64,000 nucleotides of DNA from an uncultured Croceitalea sp. GTDB lineage: Bacteria > Bacteroidota > Bacteroidia > Flavobacteriales > Flavobacteriaceae. Below are positions 26,549-34,049 of this stretch, piece by piece (the first letter of the stretch is position 1; each line of letters begins with the position of its first letter). The stretch lies in assembly GCA_947503285.1 (NCBI GenBank), contig CANNDD010000003.1, positions 434,001 through 498,000 on the forward strand. Direction: 5' to 3'. Below the pieces are notes generated by a model that was not told where the DNA came from, ran no database searches, and was given only the letters and a program-made list of their open reading frames with translations. The translations under genes and the position numbers were made by a program.

Positions 26549-27280
26549 ATGAAAATTTATGACTTTGACATAAAAAAAGGGATTTACAATTTTGAATTCG
26601 ATGACCTGACGACAGAAAAACATGCGCATCCCGTTGTTGAATTCATTAGTGCCACGAGTGGAACTTTTACGCTACGAGCCAAGGGGAGAACATACGAAAA
26701 TTTAGAATTTGCCATTATTGACCAGAATACCGAACACAAGGTGGTTGCAAAAAGTTGTTCGGTCAGTATACTATTGGTAGAAAGCTACAATTCCCAATTA
26801 TCCGATTTTTTCGACCGCAAAGGAATATTGCTAAAAAATGGGGTTTTCATTAGAAATGTTCATGAAAAAAGAGAGGAGTTATTTTCAGAGGCCTACCATT
26901 TGGCGGTTTCCAAAGACCTAAAAACACCAGCCGACAAGAGAATCAACACCAGTATTAAATTCATTGAGGAAAATGAACTGGAATACAAAGACCTTCTTTC
27001 AAAATTGACCTCTCAGGCATTGTTGTCAGACAGCAGACTTTCGCATCTTTTCAAAGAACATATCGGAATATCAATAAAAAAATACCTTGTTTGGAACAAG
27101 CTGCGACAAGCGATACATCTATATTTGAACAAAGGTACCAGTCTGACGGATGTCTCCTTACAAAGCGGATTCTTTGACCAAGCACATTTTAGCAATTCCT
27201 TTAAAAACATTTTAGGTATCAGCCCTTCAAAAGCCTACAATAGCAGAATCTTACAATCGCAGAACAATAGGAAATTTTAA
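26549..27280 (+). CDS. AraC-family transcriptional regulator
   Basis: 243 residues: a cupin-like N-terminal sensing part (KHAHPVVEFISATSGTFTLRAKGRTYENLEF, about 25-60) and a C-terminal pair of HTH units from about 140. The first is LSKLTSQALLSDSRLSHLFKEH and the second SLTDVSLQSGFFDQAHFSNSFKN, closing with ILGISPSKAYNS, the AraC signature. Ligand unknown. It is followed after 22 bases by a GNAT gene on the same strand, a plausible but unproven target. Confidence 0.9.
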   Translation: MKIYDFDIKKGIYNFEFDDLTTEKHAHPVVEFISATSGTFTLRAKGRTYENLEFAIIDQNTEHKVVAKSCSVSILLVESYNSQLSDFFDRKGILLKNGVFIRNVHEKREELFSEAYHLAVSKDLKTPADKRINTSIKFIEENELEYKDLLSKLTSQALLSDSRLSHLFKEHIGISIKKYLVWNKLRQAIHLYLNKGTSLTDVSLQSGFFDQAHFSNSFKNILGISPSKAYNSRILQSQNNRKF

Positions 27281-27302
27281 ATTTGCCATCAAAACACGGA
27301 AA

Positions 27303-27773
27303 ATGGTTGGACAAATTAGAAAGGTAGAAGAAACGGACATACCAGAACTAAAAAAAGTACTTGATTCCAGTGAATTGTTTCCTCCATATTTGCTCGATGA
27401 CATGATTGGCGATTACCTGGGCAATAAAGAATCAACCGATATTTGGTTTACAGCGATTGAAAAGGGAAAACCAGTCTCAATAGGCTATTGCGGGCAAGAA
27501 AGACTAACGGAAGGAACTTACAACCTCTATGCCATTGCAGTACATAAAAGCCAACAAGGAAAAGGGGTTGGAAAGAAAATGATGGAATACATAGAACATA
27601 GGTTAAGAAAAAATGGTAATCGAATCTTAATCGTAGAAACATCAGGGAAATCAGAATTTGAATTGACCAGGAAATTCTACATCAAATGTGGCTACATCAA
27701 ACAAGCCGTAATCCCAGAATTTTATGAAGAAGGGGATGACAAAATCGTATTTTGGAAAAAACTGATAATATAA
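27303..27773 (+). CDS. GNAT-family N-acetyltransferase
   Basis: 156 residues; acetyl-CoA-dependent acyltransferase fold. Motif A for acetyl-CoA pyrophosphate binding is at about 79-96 (VHKSQQGKGVGKKMMEYI: Q-x-x-G-x-G). The preceding strand is TYNLYAIAV and the C-terminal strand/helix FYIKCGYIKQAVIPEFYEEGDDKIVFWKK. The last part fits the YhhY/Eis-independent small-molecule acetyltransferases that act on amines; substrate unknown. Likely co-transcribed with the AraC gene. Confidence 0.88.
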   Translation: MVGQIRKVEETDIPELKKVLDSSELFPPYLLDDMIGDYLGNKESTDIWFTAIEKGKPVSIGYCGQERLTEGTYNLYAIAVHKSQQGKGVGKKMMEYIEHRLRKNGNRILIVETSGKSEFELTRKFYIKCGYIKQAVIPEFYEEGDDKIVFWKKLII

Positions 27774-28032
27774 AAAATGTATACAAAGTGGTGTATTATT
27801 ATCCGCAACACTATCGCAGACAATTACGATAAAAGTTAATCGAAAGCATCACAATAGTGAAGCACAAAGATTGGATGGCAAAGTCCATTAGATGAGGACT
27901 ATATTCACCAAATGCGCGACTACGGTACAACTACCCGAATTTTTGAAAAAACGATGAGGGAATTAGGCTATATTTTCTTAAAATTGCCAAACTGCGTTTC
28001 GCGGATAATCAGTAAAAAATGATAAACGGACT

Positions 28033-28857
28033 ATGAGAATTTCCATTTCAATACTCTGCTGCCTATTCAACTTTTCGCTTTTCGGGCAAATTACGGTAAG
28101 TGGTATAATTAAAGACGCAAAGACCAAAGAATCCATTCCCTACGTGAACATTGGAATAATGAACAAAAAGAAGGGAACGGTATCAAACGAGAATGGAGGG
28201 TTTACCCTTGAAATACCATCCGAACTTATCAAAGACACCATAAAAATCTCATCTATTGGGTACGAATCCAAAATTTTTATTTCAAAAGACTTCATAACCA
28301 AGTTGAAAGAAAATCAAGTTGTTGAGCTCTCAGAAAAAGCGACAGCACTAAATGAAGTTACCGTCACCAATAAAAAACTGAAAGAAAAAGTTTTAGGAAA
28401 CAAAACCAAATCGAAAATGATGCGAGGGGGTTTTAGAAATGCAGAACTTGGAAATGAGCTTGGAATCAAGATTAAAGTAAAGAAGAATCCAACCCACATC
28501 AAAAAATTTCATGCCAACATAACCTCCAATACAGGCGAAAAAATGAAATTTCGACTTAACCTTTATGATATAAAAAACGGACTGCCCAACAAAAGAATAA
28601 CAAATGAAAATATTATTTTCAATATCGATGCCCAAGAAGGCGCGTTTACCCTAAATCTCAGCGATTACGATATTGTTGTTGAAGATGATTTCTTTTTGAC
28701 AGTTGAATTGATAAAAAATGAGGAAAACAAAGAGAGTGAGGTCTTCTTTTCAGCAGGGCTTTTAGGGAATGCTACCATATCACGCTTGACGAGTCAGGCA
28801 GAATGGGAAAAATTAGGTAGCATTGGAATTGGATTTAACGTAACTGCCGAATATTGA
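28033..28857 (+). CDS. Carboxypeptidase-like regulatory domain surface protein
   Basis: 274 residues. Signal peptide MRISISILCCLFNFSLFGQ, then a CarboxypepD_reg-like domain (about 20-110): ITVSGIIKDAKTKESIPYVNIGI, TVSNENGGFTLEIP, IKISSIGYESK. This domain is usually the N-terminal plug extension of SusC-like receptors, but here it stands alone with a C-terminal beta-rich half of about 150 residues (FRLNLYDIKNGLPNK, FTLNLSDYDIVVEDDFFLTVEL). Probably outer-membrane or periplasmic; function unknown. Confidence 0.8.
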   Translation: MRISISILCCLFNFSLFGQITVSGIIKDAKTKESIPYVNIGIMNKKKGTVSNENGGFTLEIPSELIKDTIKISSIGYESKIFISKDFITKLKENQVVELSEKATALNEVTVTNKKLKEKVLGNKTKSKMMRGGFRNAELGNELGIKIKVKKNPTHIKKFHANITSNTGEKMKFRLNLYDIKNGLPNKRITNENIIFNIDAQEGAFTLNLSDYDIVVEDDFFLTVELIKNEENKESEVFFSAGLLGNATISRLTSQAEWEKLGSIGIGFNVTAEY

Positions 28858-29310
28858 CAAAAAAATGGTCTTGCCTGCCCTTGATAAATAAATACTTTCT
28901 TTACAAAAGCTAGGTTATCTAAGTTTCTTTGCGCTATCTACCCTTCTATTATTCTCAGGGCTTTGTCATAGTTCTTATTGTGGTCCGCACCCCATATTAC
29001 ATCAGGCATTTCCCCTTTGCTATCCACTAAGGTACAGCGCAAAGATGAAGGTAGCACTGACAACACGATTACCCAGGTTTGTTCGGATAGGCCTTTAAAT
29101 AGGCTCAAAAATGTAAAGTTCATTAGATATATGCTTTTCCAGACATGGGTTGAGAATCGTTTTATTAAATGCCCAACCTATCTTTTTCTTATCATATTGT
29201 TATTCAATTCGATTGTAGTATCTTGACTACAAATAGGGTTGAATTATGTAAAAACCTGTCACGGATATATTGAATAACACAGGATTTACAAGTAATTTGA
29301 AAAAAAAGAT
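28858..29310. other. 453-base gap with no convincing gene
   Basis: Two short opposite-strand open frames overlap here: minus 28938-29123 (60 residues, ending DKALRIIEG) and plus 28978-29226 (82 residues). Neither has a recognisable domain. The minus frame looks more protein-like at its C-terminal half (KGEMPDVIWGADHNKNYD) and could be the tail of a decayed gene. No hairpin-plus-U terminator or RNA gene is apparent. Confidence 0.4.
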
Positions 29311-29829
29311 ATGACCATCAAAAAACCTTTTGTTTTTATTTTATTGTTCCTTTTCTGTGTCACGGGTTGTCAAGAGGTTAAAAAACAAGGTATTGTGGAA
29401 ACTGCAAATGAAAAACCGAATTCCACAGAAGAAAAAAAAGCCATTCTTAAAACATTGAATGATGAAACCAAAGCGGCTTTCGAAAGGGATTATGATACTT
29501 GGCAAAAAAAATGGGTTCATGACCCGAACATAACCAAAACCTATATCGACTTTGAGGAAGGTACTTTTTCTGAAGCATTGGGTTGGAATGAAATAAGTCA
29601 ATTCGTTAAGACCTTTATGGATGAGCACCCTGAACCGGAACCCCTACCTGAACTATTGAATAAAATAGAGGTTCGTCTCTATGGAAATGGAGCTTGGGTC
29701 ACCTATGGGCAACAAGATTCGTTACGCGGACGCAAACGTGAAACGAGGCTCATGGAAAAAATTCGTGGGGAGTGGAAAATTGCAGGTATGCAAACAACAA
29801 TCTACGGATTCGATTCAGACAAGAACTAG
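29311..29829 (+). CDS. NTF2-like (SnoaL/DUF4440-type) lipoprotein
   Basis: 172 residues. Signal with lipobox VTGC (Cys about 19). After a charged linker the NTF2-like cone fold is suggested by ILKTLNDETKAAFERDYDTWQKKWVHDPNITKTY (helix pair and the W-x-x-x-F/V pattern) and the strands RLYGNGAWVTYGQQDS and RLMEKIRGEWKIAGMQTTIYG. Such proteins (ketosteroid-isomerase-like) bind small hydrophobic ligands, but many secreted ones are uncharacterised. No operon partner. Confidence 0.72.
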   Translation: MTIKKPFVFILLFLFCVTGCQEVKKQGIVETANEKPNSTEEKKAILKTLNDETKAAFERDYDTWQKKWVHDPNITKTYIDFEEGTFSEALGWNEISQFVKTFMDEHPEPEPLPELLNKIEVRLYGNGAWVTYGQQDSLRGRKRETRLMEKIRGEWKIAGMQTTIYGFDSDKN

Positions 29830-30035
29830 TTAAAAGGAATGCCGCAAGACCTTACGCGATGACTTGCCACTACCACCTTCGAAAAGCACTTACCGATTAA
29901 AAGTCTCACATTTTGAGGCAAACCATAAAAAGCATCAACCTTATTCACAACCGTGCAAAACGGGGTTTTGGCAATTATGAATTAAATACTTTTTGCATTT
30001 TCTGAAAAATTATTTTATGTAACCAAAAGGTTTTA

Positions 30036-30043
30036 TATATTTG
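30036..30043 (+). promoter_or_regulatory. -7 promoter element of the DUF4287-SRPBCC-ArsR operon
   Basis: TATATTTG, a perfect TAnnTTTG, one base upstream of the palindrome at 30045-30060. The predicted transcription start falls inside that palindrome. Its position 31 bases before the ATG at 30074 is normal. Confidence 0.6.
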
Positions 30044-30044
30044 C

Positions 30045-30060
30045 GTAACTAAATAGTTAC
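30045..30060. promoter_or_regulatory. Perfect 16-base palindrome, candidate ArsR operator
   Basis: GTAACTA-AA-TAGTTAC: two perfect 7-base half-sites separated by two bases, covering the probable transcription start. The operon's third gene encodes an ArsR-family repressor, so autoregulation by steric block of the promoter is the simplest reading. Direct binding is inference. Confidence 0.7.
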
Positions 30061-30073
30061 TTAAATTAAGATC

Positions 30074-30631
30074 ATGGCGTTAGGACCAAAACAAATGGGT
30101 GAGGCAATACTTCGAAACCTCAAGGAAAAAACAGGTAAAACAGTGGAAGAATGGATTACCCTTATCGAAAAGAACAAACTTTCAGAAAAAGAAGGGATTA
30201 TTCATTTCTTGAAAAAAGAAAACGGTGTAGGGCACTTTCAAGCCCAAAAGATTTTTGAACATTTTACGGGAAAAGACAGTTACGAAAATCCTGAGGGGTT
30301 TGCTGACAAGTTATTCCATTCCAATCGGTCAAAGGAGCTTTACAAGTTTGTAAAATCAAAAATCCTTGCCTTGGGTGAAGATATACGGGTGCAACCTTGT
30401 CAAACTTATATCCCATTTTACCGTAAGAACCAATTCGCAATTCTGACCACTACCAAAGATGAAGACCTTATTCTGGCAGTAAATCTGCCAGACGATTTTT
30501 CAACCGATAGATTTTCCGATACTTCTTCCATAGGCAGTCGTCGAATCAATCATGCAGTGACCCTTGAAAAAATATCGGATTTCGATCAAGAAATCGAACG
30601 GGTTCTATTAACCGCTTATCAAAACAACTAA
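30074..30631 (+). CDS. DUF4287-DUF5655 protein
   Basis: 185 residues. The N-terminal DUF4287 (about 1-70) shows MGEAILRNLKEKTGKTVEEWITLI and a helix-turn-helix-like EKEGIIHFLKKENGVGHFQAQKIFEH. The C-terminal DUF5655 (about 80-180) shows LYKFVKSKILALGEDIRVQPCQTYIPFYRKNQFAIL, then a beta-rich portion LILAVNLPDD and a closing helix. DUF5655 proteins are proposed to be of the DUF1801/YdhG-like structural class; activity unknown. First gene of the operon with the SRPBCC and ArsR genes (spacing 2 bases to the next). Confidence 0.82.
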   Translation: MALGPKQMGEAILRNLKEKTGKTVEEWITLIEKNKLSEKEGIIHFLKKENGVGHFQAQKIFEHFTGKDSYENPEGFADKLFHSNRSKELYKFVKSKILALGEDIRVQPCQTYIPFYRKNQFAILTTTKDEDLILAVNLPDDFSTDRFSDTSSIGSRRINHAVTLEKISDFDQEIERVLLTAYQNN

Positions 30632-30633
30632 AA

Positions 30634-31050
30634 ATGGCAAAATCAATAACGTTGACTCGAGTATATGACTTCCCGATTGAAGAAGTTTGGAATGCCCTGA
30701 CCGACCAAAAAGCATTGAGCGAATGGTTAATGCCCTGCAATTTTATTGCTGAAATTGGACATGAGTTTCAATTTAAGACAAAACCATCCCCGGGTTTTGA
30801 TGGGGTTGTCAATTGTAGAGTCCTGCAAATAAAAGAAAAAGAGTTGCTTTCATTCAGTTGGAGCGGTGGTTCCCTAGAAAATACCGTGGTGACCTTCAAA
30901 CTTACCCAACTGGGTGAAAAAACCCGCTTAGACTTCGAACATACGGGATTCGAAGGGTTTGTAAATAACATCATCGTTAAAAAAATACTCTCCAATGGCT
31001 GGAAAAAGAAAATACTTACCGTCCAACTTTTAAAATACCTTTCAAAATGA
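30634..31050 (+). CDS. SRPBCC/AHSA1-family protein
   Basis: 138 residues of the START-like SRPBCC fold (AHSA1 subgroup), a hydrophobic ligand-binding barrel. Visible: SITLTRVYDFPIEEVWNALTDQKALSEWLMP (family N-terminus), FDGVVNCRVLQIKEKELLSFSWSG (central strands), VVTFKLTQLGEKTRLDFEHTGFE and a C-terminal helix NGWKKKILTVQLLKYL. AHSA1-like proteins next to ArsR repressors are common; they are thought to sense or sequester a ligand, without a proven general role. Stop overlaps the ArsR ATG by 4 bases. Confidence 0.9.
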   Translation: MAKSITLTRVYDFPIEEVWNALTDQKALSEWLMPCNFIAEIGHEFQFKTKPSPGFDGVVNCRVLQIKEKELLSFSWSGGSLENTVVTFKLTQLGEKTRLDFEHTGFEGFVNNIIVKKILSNGWKKKILTVQLLKYLSK

Positions 31051-31373
31051 GTGATGTCTTCAAAGCCATTGCAGATCCGACAAGACGAAAGATCCTCTTA
31101 ATGCTTGCAGAACATCCTGAAAGCATTAATGTGATTTCAGATAAATTTCAAATGTCAAGACCGGCCGTTTCAAAACATCTCAAAATTCTGACCGATAATG
31201 ACTTGGTCAAAATTGAGACCGATCTGAATGATGGCAGACAAAGAAACTGTTATGCGCAATTGGAGGCTTTGGCAGAGGTAAGTGAATTTTTAAGCGAGTT
31301 GGAAAGATTCTGGGAAGGAAAATTGGACGGCCTGGGCAGCTATTTGAAAAGGAAACCCAAAAACATGGGGTAA
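31047..31373 (+). CDS. ArsR-family winged-helix repressor
   Basis: 108 residues. N-terminal DVFKAIADPTRRKILLMLAE, recognition helix region SDKFQMSRPAVSKHLKIL (about 34-51), and wing VKIETDLNDGRQRNCY. The C-terminal end RFWEGKLDGLGSYL is typical of ArsR proteins linked to SRPBCC genes. The metal-binding ELCVCDL motif of true arsenic/cadmium sensors is absent, so a metal ligand is unlikely. It is the third gene of the operon with the perfect palindrome at 30045 and probably binds it. Confidence 0.92.
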   Translation: MSDVFKAIADPTRRKILLMLAEHPESINVISDKFQMSRPAVSKHLKILTDNDLVKIETDLNDGRQRNCYAQLEALAEVSEFLSELERFWEGKLDGLGSYLKRKPKNMG

Positions 31374-31655
31374 AAAGGTATGCAAAAGTAAAGTACTGCG
31401 CAGAAGACCCAACTAAAAGCACTACGGTGCAAACATTCGTTTTAAACTTTCTAGCAGTAGTACTGTACCATTCAATAGCCTTTAAAATAATTGGATAAAA
31501 CAAGCTGATTCCAAAAAAACATAAAACCAGTTTCAATACCATAGTAAACTTTGAACTGTTGGAAACAACTATCAGCATACACGTTCTTAGTGAAGTTTTC
31601 GCTATATTCCACGAGGGGTGCCCATTGGTATGGTAGGTACTTGAAAGAAGGGAAA

Positions 31656-32213
31656 ATGGAGGACAACTATCTAGACAGTGCCAGAAAACAATTCGAATAT
31701 TACAAAATATTGGGTGAAAAGACTTTTGCCCAGCTGAATAACAATGACCTTTTTTGGCAATTCAATGAACAAAGCAACTCAATAGCTATTATCGTTAATC
31801 ATCTTTACGGAAATATGAAATCGAGATGGAGTGACTTTCTAACAACTGATGGAGAAAAAGAATGGAGAAATCGAGATGAAGAATTTGAACCGATAATAAA
31901 AACCAAAATAGAGTTGATTGAAAAATGGGAAACTGGTTGGGGTTGTGTCTTCGAAGCCTTAAACTCAATTAACAAAACCAATTTCAAGACCGAAATTTTA
32001 ATTAGAAACCAGAGCCACTCCATAGTTGAGGCGGTCAACCGACAACTAATGCATTATGCCTATCACATCGGTCAAATCGTCTATATAGGTAGGATGATCA
32101 AGGGTAGCGACTGGAAAAGCCTATCCATCCCTAAAGGAAAATCAAGGGATTTCAATAGAAAGAAGTTTACCAAAGGGAAGCACAAAGGTCATTTTACCGA
32201 TGATATAAGGTAA
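31656..32213 (+). CDS. DUF1572 (DinB-like) protein
   Basis: 185 residues from ATG 31656, preceded by the purine-rich AAAGAAGGGA. A further in-frame ATG at 31551 would add 35 residues that do not look like protein of this family. DUF1572 belongs to the DinB/YfiT metal-binding four-helix bundle group; the conserved His residues appear in IIVNHLYGNMKSRWSDFLTTDGEKEWRNRDEEF (NHLYGNM, near 55) and the helix LMHYAYHIGQIVYIGRMI (H-x-x-x-H near 140-144). Metal-dependent transferase chemistry with a thiol cofactor is known for relatives, but the substrate here is unknown. The 282-base upstream gap shows no clear gene. Confidence 0.87.
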   Translation: MEDNYLDSARKQFEYYKILGEKTFAQLNNNDLFWQFNEQSNSIAIIVNHLYGNMKSRWSDFLTTDGEKEWRNRDEEFEPIIKTKIELIEKWETGWGCVFEALNSINKTNFKTEILIRNQSHSIVEAVNRQLMHYAYHIGQIVYIGRMIKGSDWKSLSIPKGKSRDFNRKKFTKGKHKGHFTDDIR

Positions 32214-32374
32214 ACATATCTTGAGCTTCTAATAGGATATCTTCCCTATCATTAAATCAAATACCTCGATTTGGTCAAAGGTCCTTCACCTACGGATATC
32301 ATAAAAGCAAGCAAACCCAAATGAATGGAAATATCAAGTAGCATTGCTGTTTTTTGTTGGAGAGCAATAGTTTA

Positions 32375-33181
32375 CTATTCCTCTTTCACATTCTCCCAAA
32401 ACACTGCTTGCCCTGGTTTGGCGTAGAAATCATCTGAGCGTGGTATTTCACTTATGGAAATGTTCTCAAAATCAACAGTATTTCTAGCATCTTTGATATC
32501 TCGTCCTTCATAGTTGTACCAAGTAATCGATTTTGGTAGTAATAGACCATTTACAGGTGCCCAATCATCATAACGTATCCATCGCACGTTATCTGATTTT
32601 TCGCCACTTCTATAGGTTACCGTATAACCAAGCCAGGCCATTTGATTGGTCTCGGCATCATAGTGAACGAAATATTCATCTTTGGGTGAAGTACCTACCC
32701 CTGTTTGATAACTTATTCGAATGCCTGGGTAATTCGTCCCATCAAAAACCAAGTCTTCCGTTTCGTCATATACGACACCGTCATCCGCCAAAACAAAAGG
32801 CATGGCATAAAAGTAGAACATGAGGTTATGATAAAACTCGACATTGCCCTTGTAATTTTCATTTTCATCAAGTAACCAAGGTTGTCGACCGTCAAAACCC
32901 ATCGAAAACCGCTCCGTATCTATGCGGTCTTTTCTACTCCGTAAGTCGGTGGTATGCGTTTCTGGATTTTTTGGTTTTGTAATTGTATAAATAAGGGTTC
33001 GCTGTTTTTTCCAAACCGCAAGTCCACCATGGGCCTCAAAGACGTTTCGAATATTTTCTGGATACGTCTTCGCTGTAATTTTTTCTTCTACATTGTGTTC
33101 AATGGGTTCCTTTTCATCTTTAGGAGCTTGTTTACAAGAAAAGACTAAAACGGACAGTATTAGAAGTAAAAAAGATTTCAT
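32375..33181 (-). CDS. DUF6503 family lipoprotein
   Basis: 268 residues; signal and lipobox VFSC (Cys about 16). The mature protein is beta-rich with a LolA/LppX-like look: VFEAHGGLAVWKKQRTLIYTI, RFSMGFDGRQPWLLDEN, GIRISYQTGVGTSPKDEYFVHYDAETNQMAWLGYTV, KSITWYNYEGRDIKDARNTVDFENISISEIPR. The last segment (strand following a Y-E-G-R loop) is typical of DUF6503, a Bacteroidota family of unknown role; automated names for it (for example aldolase or Hsp90) have no support here. Likely an envelope or periplasm-facing lipoprotein. Confidence 0.8.
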   Translation of the reverse strand: MKSFLLLILSVLVFSCKQAPKDEKEPIEHNVEEKITAKTYPENIRNVFEAHGGLAVWKKQRTLIYTITKPKNPETHTTDLRSRKDRIDTERFSMGFDGRQPWLLDENENYKGNVEFYHNLMFYFYAMPFVLADDGVVYDETEDLVFDGTNYPGIRISYQTGVGTSPKDEYFVHYDAETNQMAWLGYTVTYRSGEKSDNVRWIRYDDWAPVNGLLLPKSITWYNYEGRDIKDARNTVDFENISISEIPRSDDFYAKPGQAVFWENVKEE

Positions 33182-33249
33182 GATTCGTTGTTTTGCAAAT
33201 TATGTCGGTAAGTGTACCATAAAATTACGGGAATAGCTACTTTTAAACC

Positions 33250-34044
33250 GTGGAGCAACATAAGTTAATTTCTAGCGTTCAAAACCCCCTGATCAAAAAG
33301 GTCTTACAACTTCAAGAAAAATCAAGGGAACGTAAAAAAACCGGACTTTTCGTCATCGAAGGGATACGAGAACTTGAACTGGCCCAAAAAGGGGGCTATG
33401 AAATTGATACCCTTCTGATTTGTCAAGATGTTATCCATAATACGGTATTGATTGAAAAAACCGACTGCACAAGGGTTCAAGTATCTAAATCGATATATGA
33501 AAAACTCGCTTACAGAAAAACGACCGAAGGTATAGTGGCCATTGCCAGGGCGAGACCAAATACTTTGGGCGATCTTAAGTTCAAAAGTGAAAATCCGTTG
33601 ATACTGGTCGCAGAAGCCCCAGAGAAACCCGGTAATATTGGAGCCTTGTTGCGAACGGCCGATGCCGCAAACTTAGATGCCGTACTAATTGCAGACCCTA
33701 AAACGGATATGTACAATCCCAATATTATCAGGTCTAGCGTTGGATGTGTTTTCACCAATCAAATGGCAACTGGTACTTCTGAGGAAATCATAAGCTACCT
33801 AAAAGGGAAGGAAGTTCATATTTACTGTGCCGCACTAACGGCCTCAGACCATTATGTAAATTCAGATTTCACGAATGCCACGGCAATTGTGGTGGGTACT
33901 GAAGCAACCGGTTTAAGCAATCTTTGGCTACAAAACTCGGACCAAAACCTTATAATTCCGATGCAAGGTGAAATTGATTCCATGAATGTTTCCGTATCAG
34001 CTGCAATACTTATATTTGAGGCAAAGCGCCAACGCGGATTCTGA
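33250..34044 (+). CDS. TrmH/SpoU-family RNA 2'-O-methyltransferase
   Basis: 264 residues of the SPOUT superfamily. The N-terminal substrate-binding domain (about 1-95) begins ISSVQNPLIKKVLQLQEKSRERKKTGLFVIEG. The catalytic knot domain shows APEKPGNIGALLRTADAANLDAV near 124-146 (motif 1: NIGAxxRTA), GTEATGLSN near 217-225 (motif 2) and IPMQGEIDSMNVSVSAAILIFEA near 238-260 (motif 3, SLNVSVAxxI-like). Target could be 23S rRNA (RlmB-like) or tRNA; not decidable from sequence. The start is GTG at 33250. Its stop lies 5 bases before the M48 protease ATG. Confidence 0.92.
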   Translation: MEQHKLISSVQNPLIKKVLQLQEKSRERKKTGLFVIEGIRELELAQKGGYEIDTLLICQDVIHNTVLIEKTDCTRVQVSKSIYEKLAYRKTTEGIVAIARARPNTLGDLKFKSENPLILVAEAPEKPGNIGALLRTADAANLDAVLIADPKTDMYNPNIIRSSVGCVFTNQMATGTSEEIISYLKGKEVHIYCAALTASDHYVNSDFTNATAIVVGTEATGLSNLWLQNSDQNLIIPMQGEIDSMNVSVSAAILIFEAKRQRGF

Positions 34045-34049
34045 ATTTT

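Noticed and set aside
28978-29226. An 82-residue plus-strand open frame as a gene
   Set aside because: No motif, no clear start signal, and it overlaps an equally unsupported minus frame; treated as gap.
31374-31655. Minus-strand frames at 31207-31578 and 31472-31666 as genes
   Set aside because: The first is mostly antisense to the ArsR gene, with only a short hydrophobic start in the gap; neither shows a family motif.
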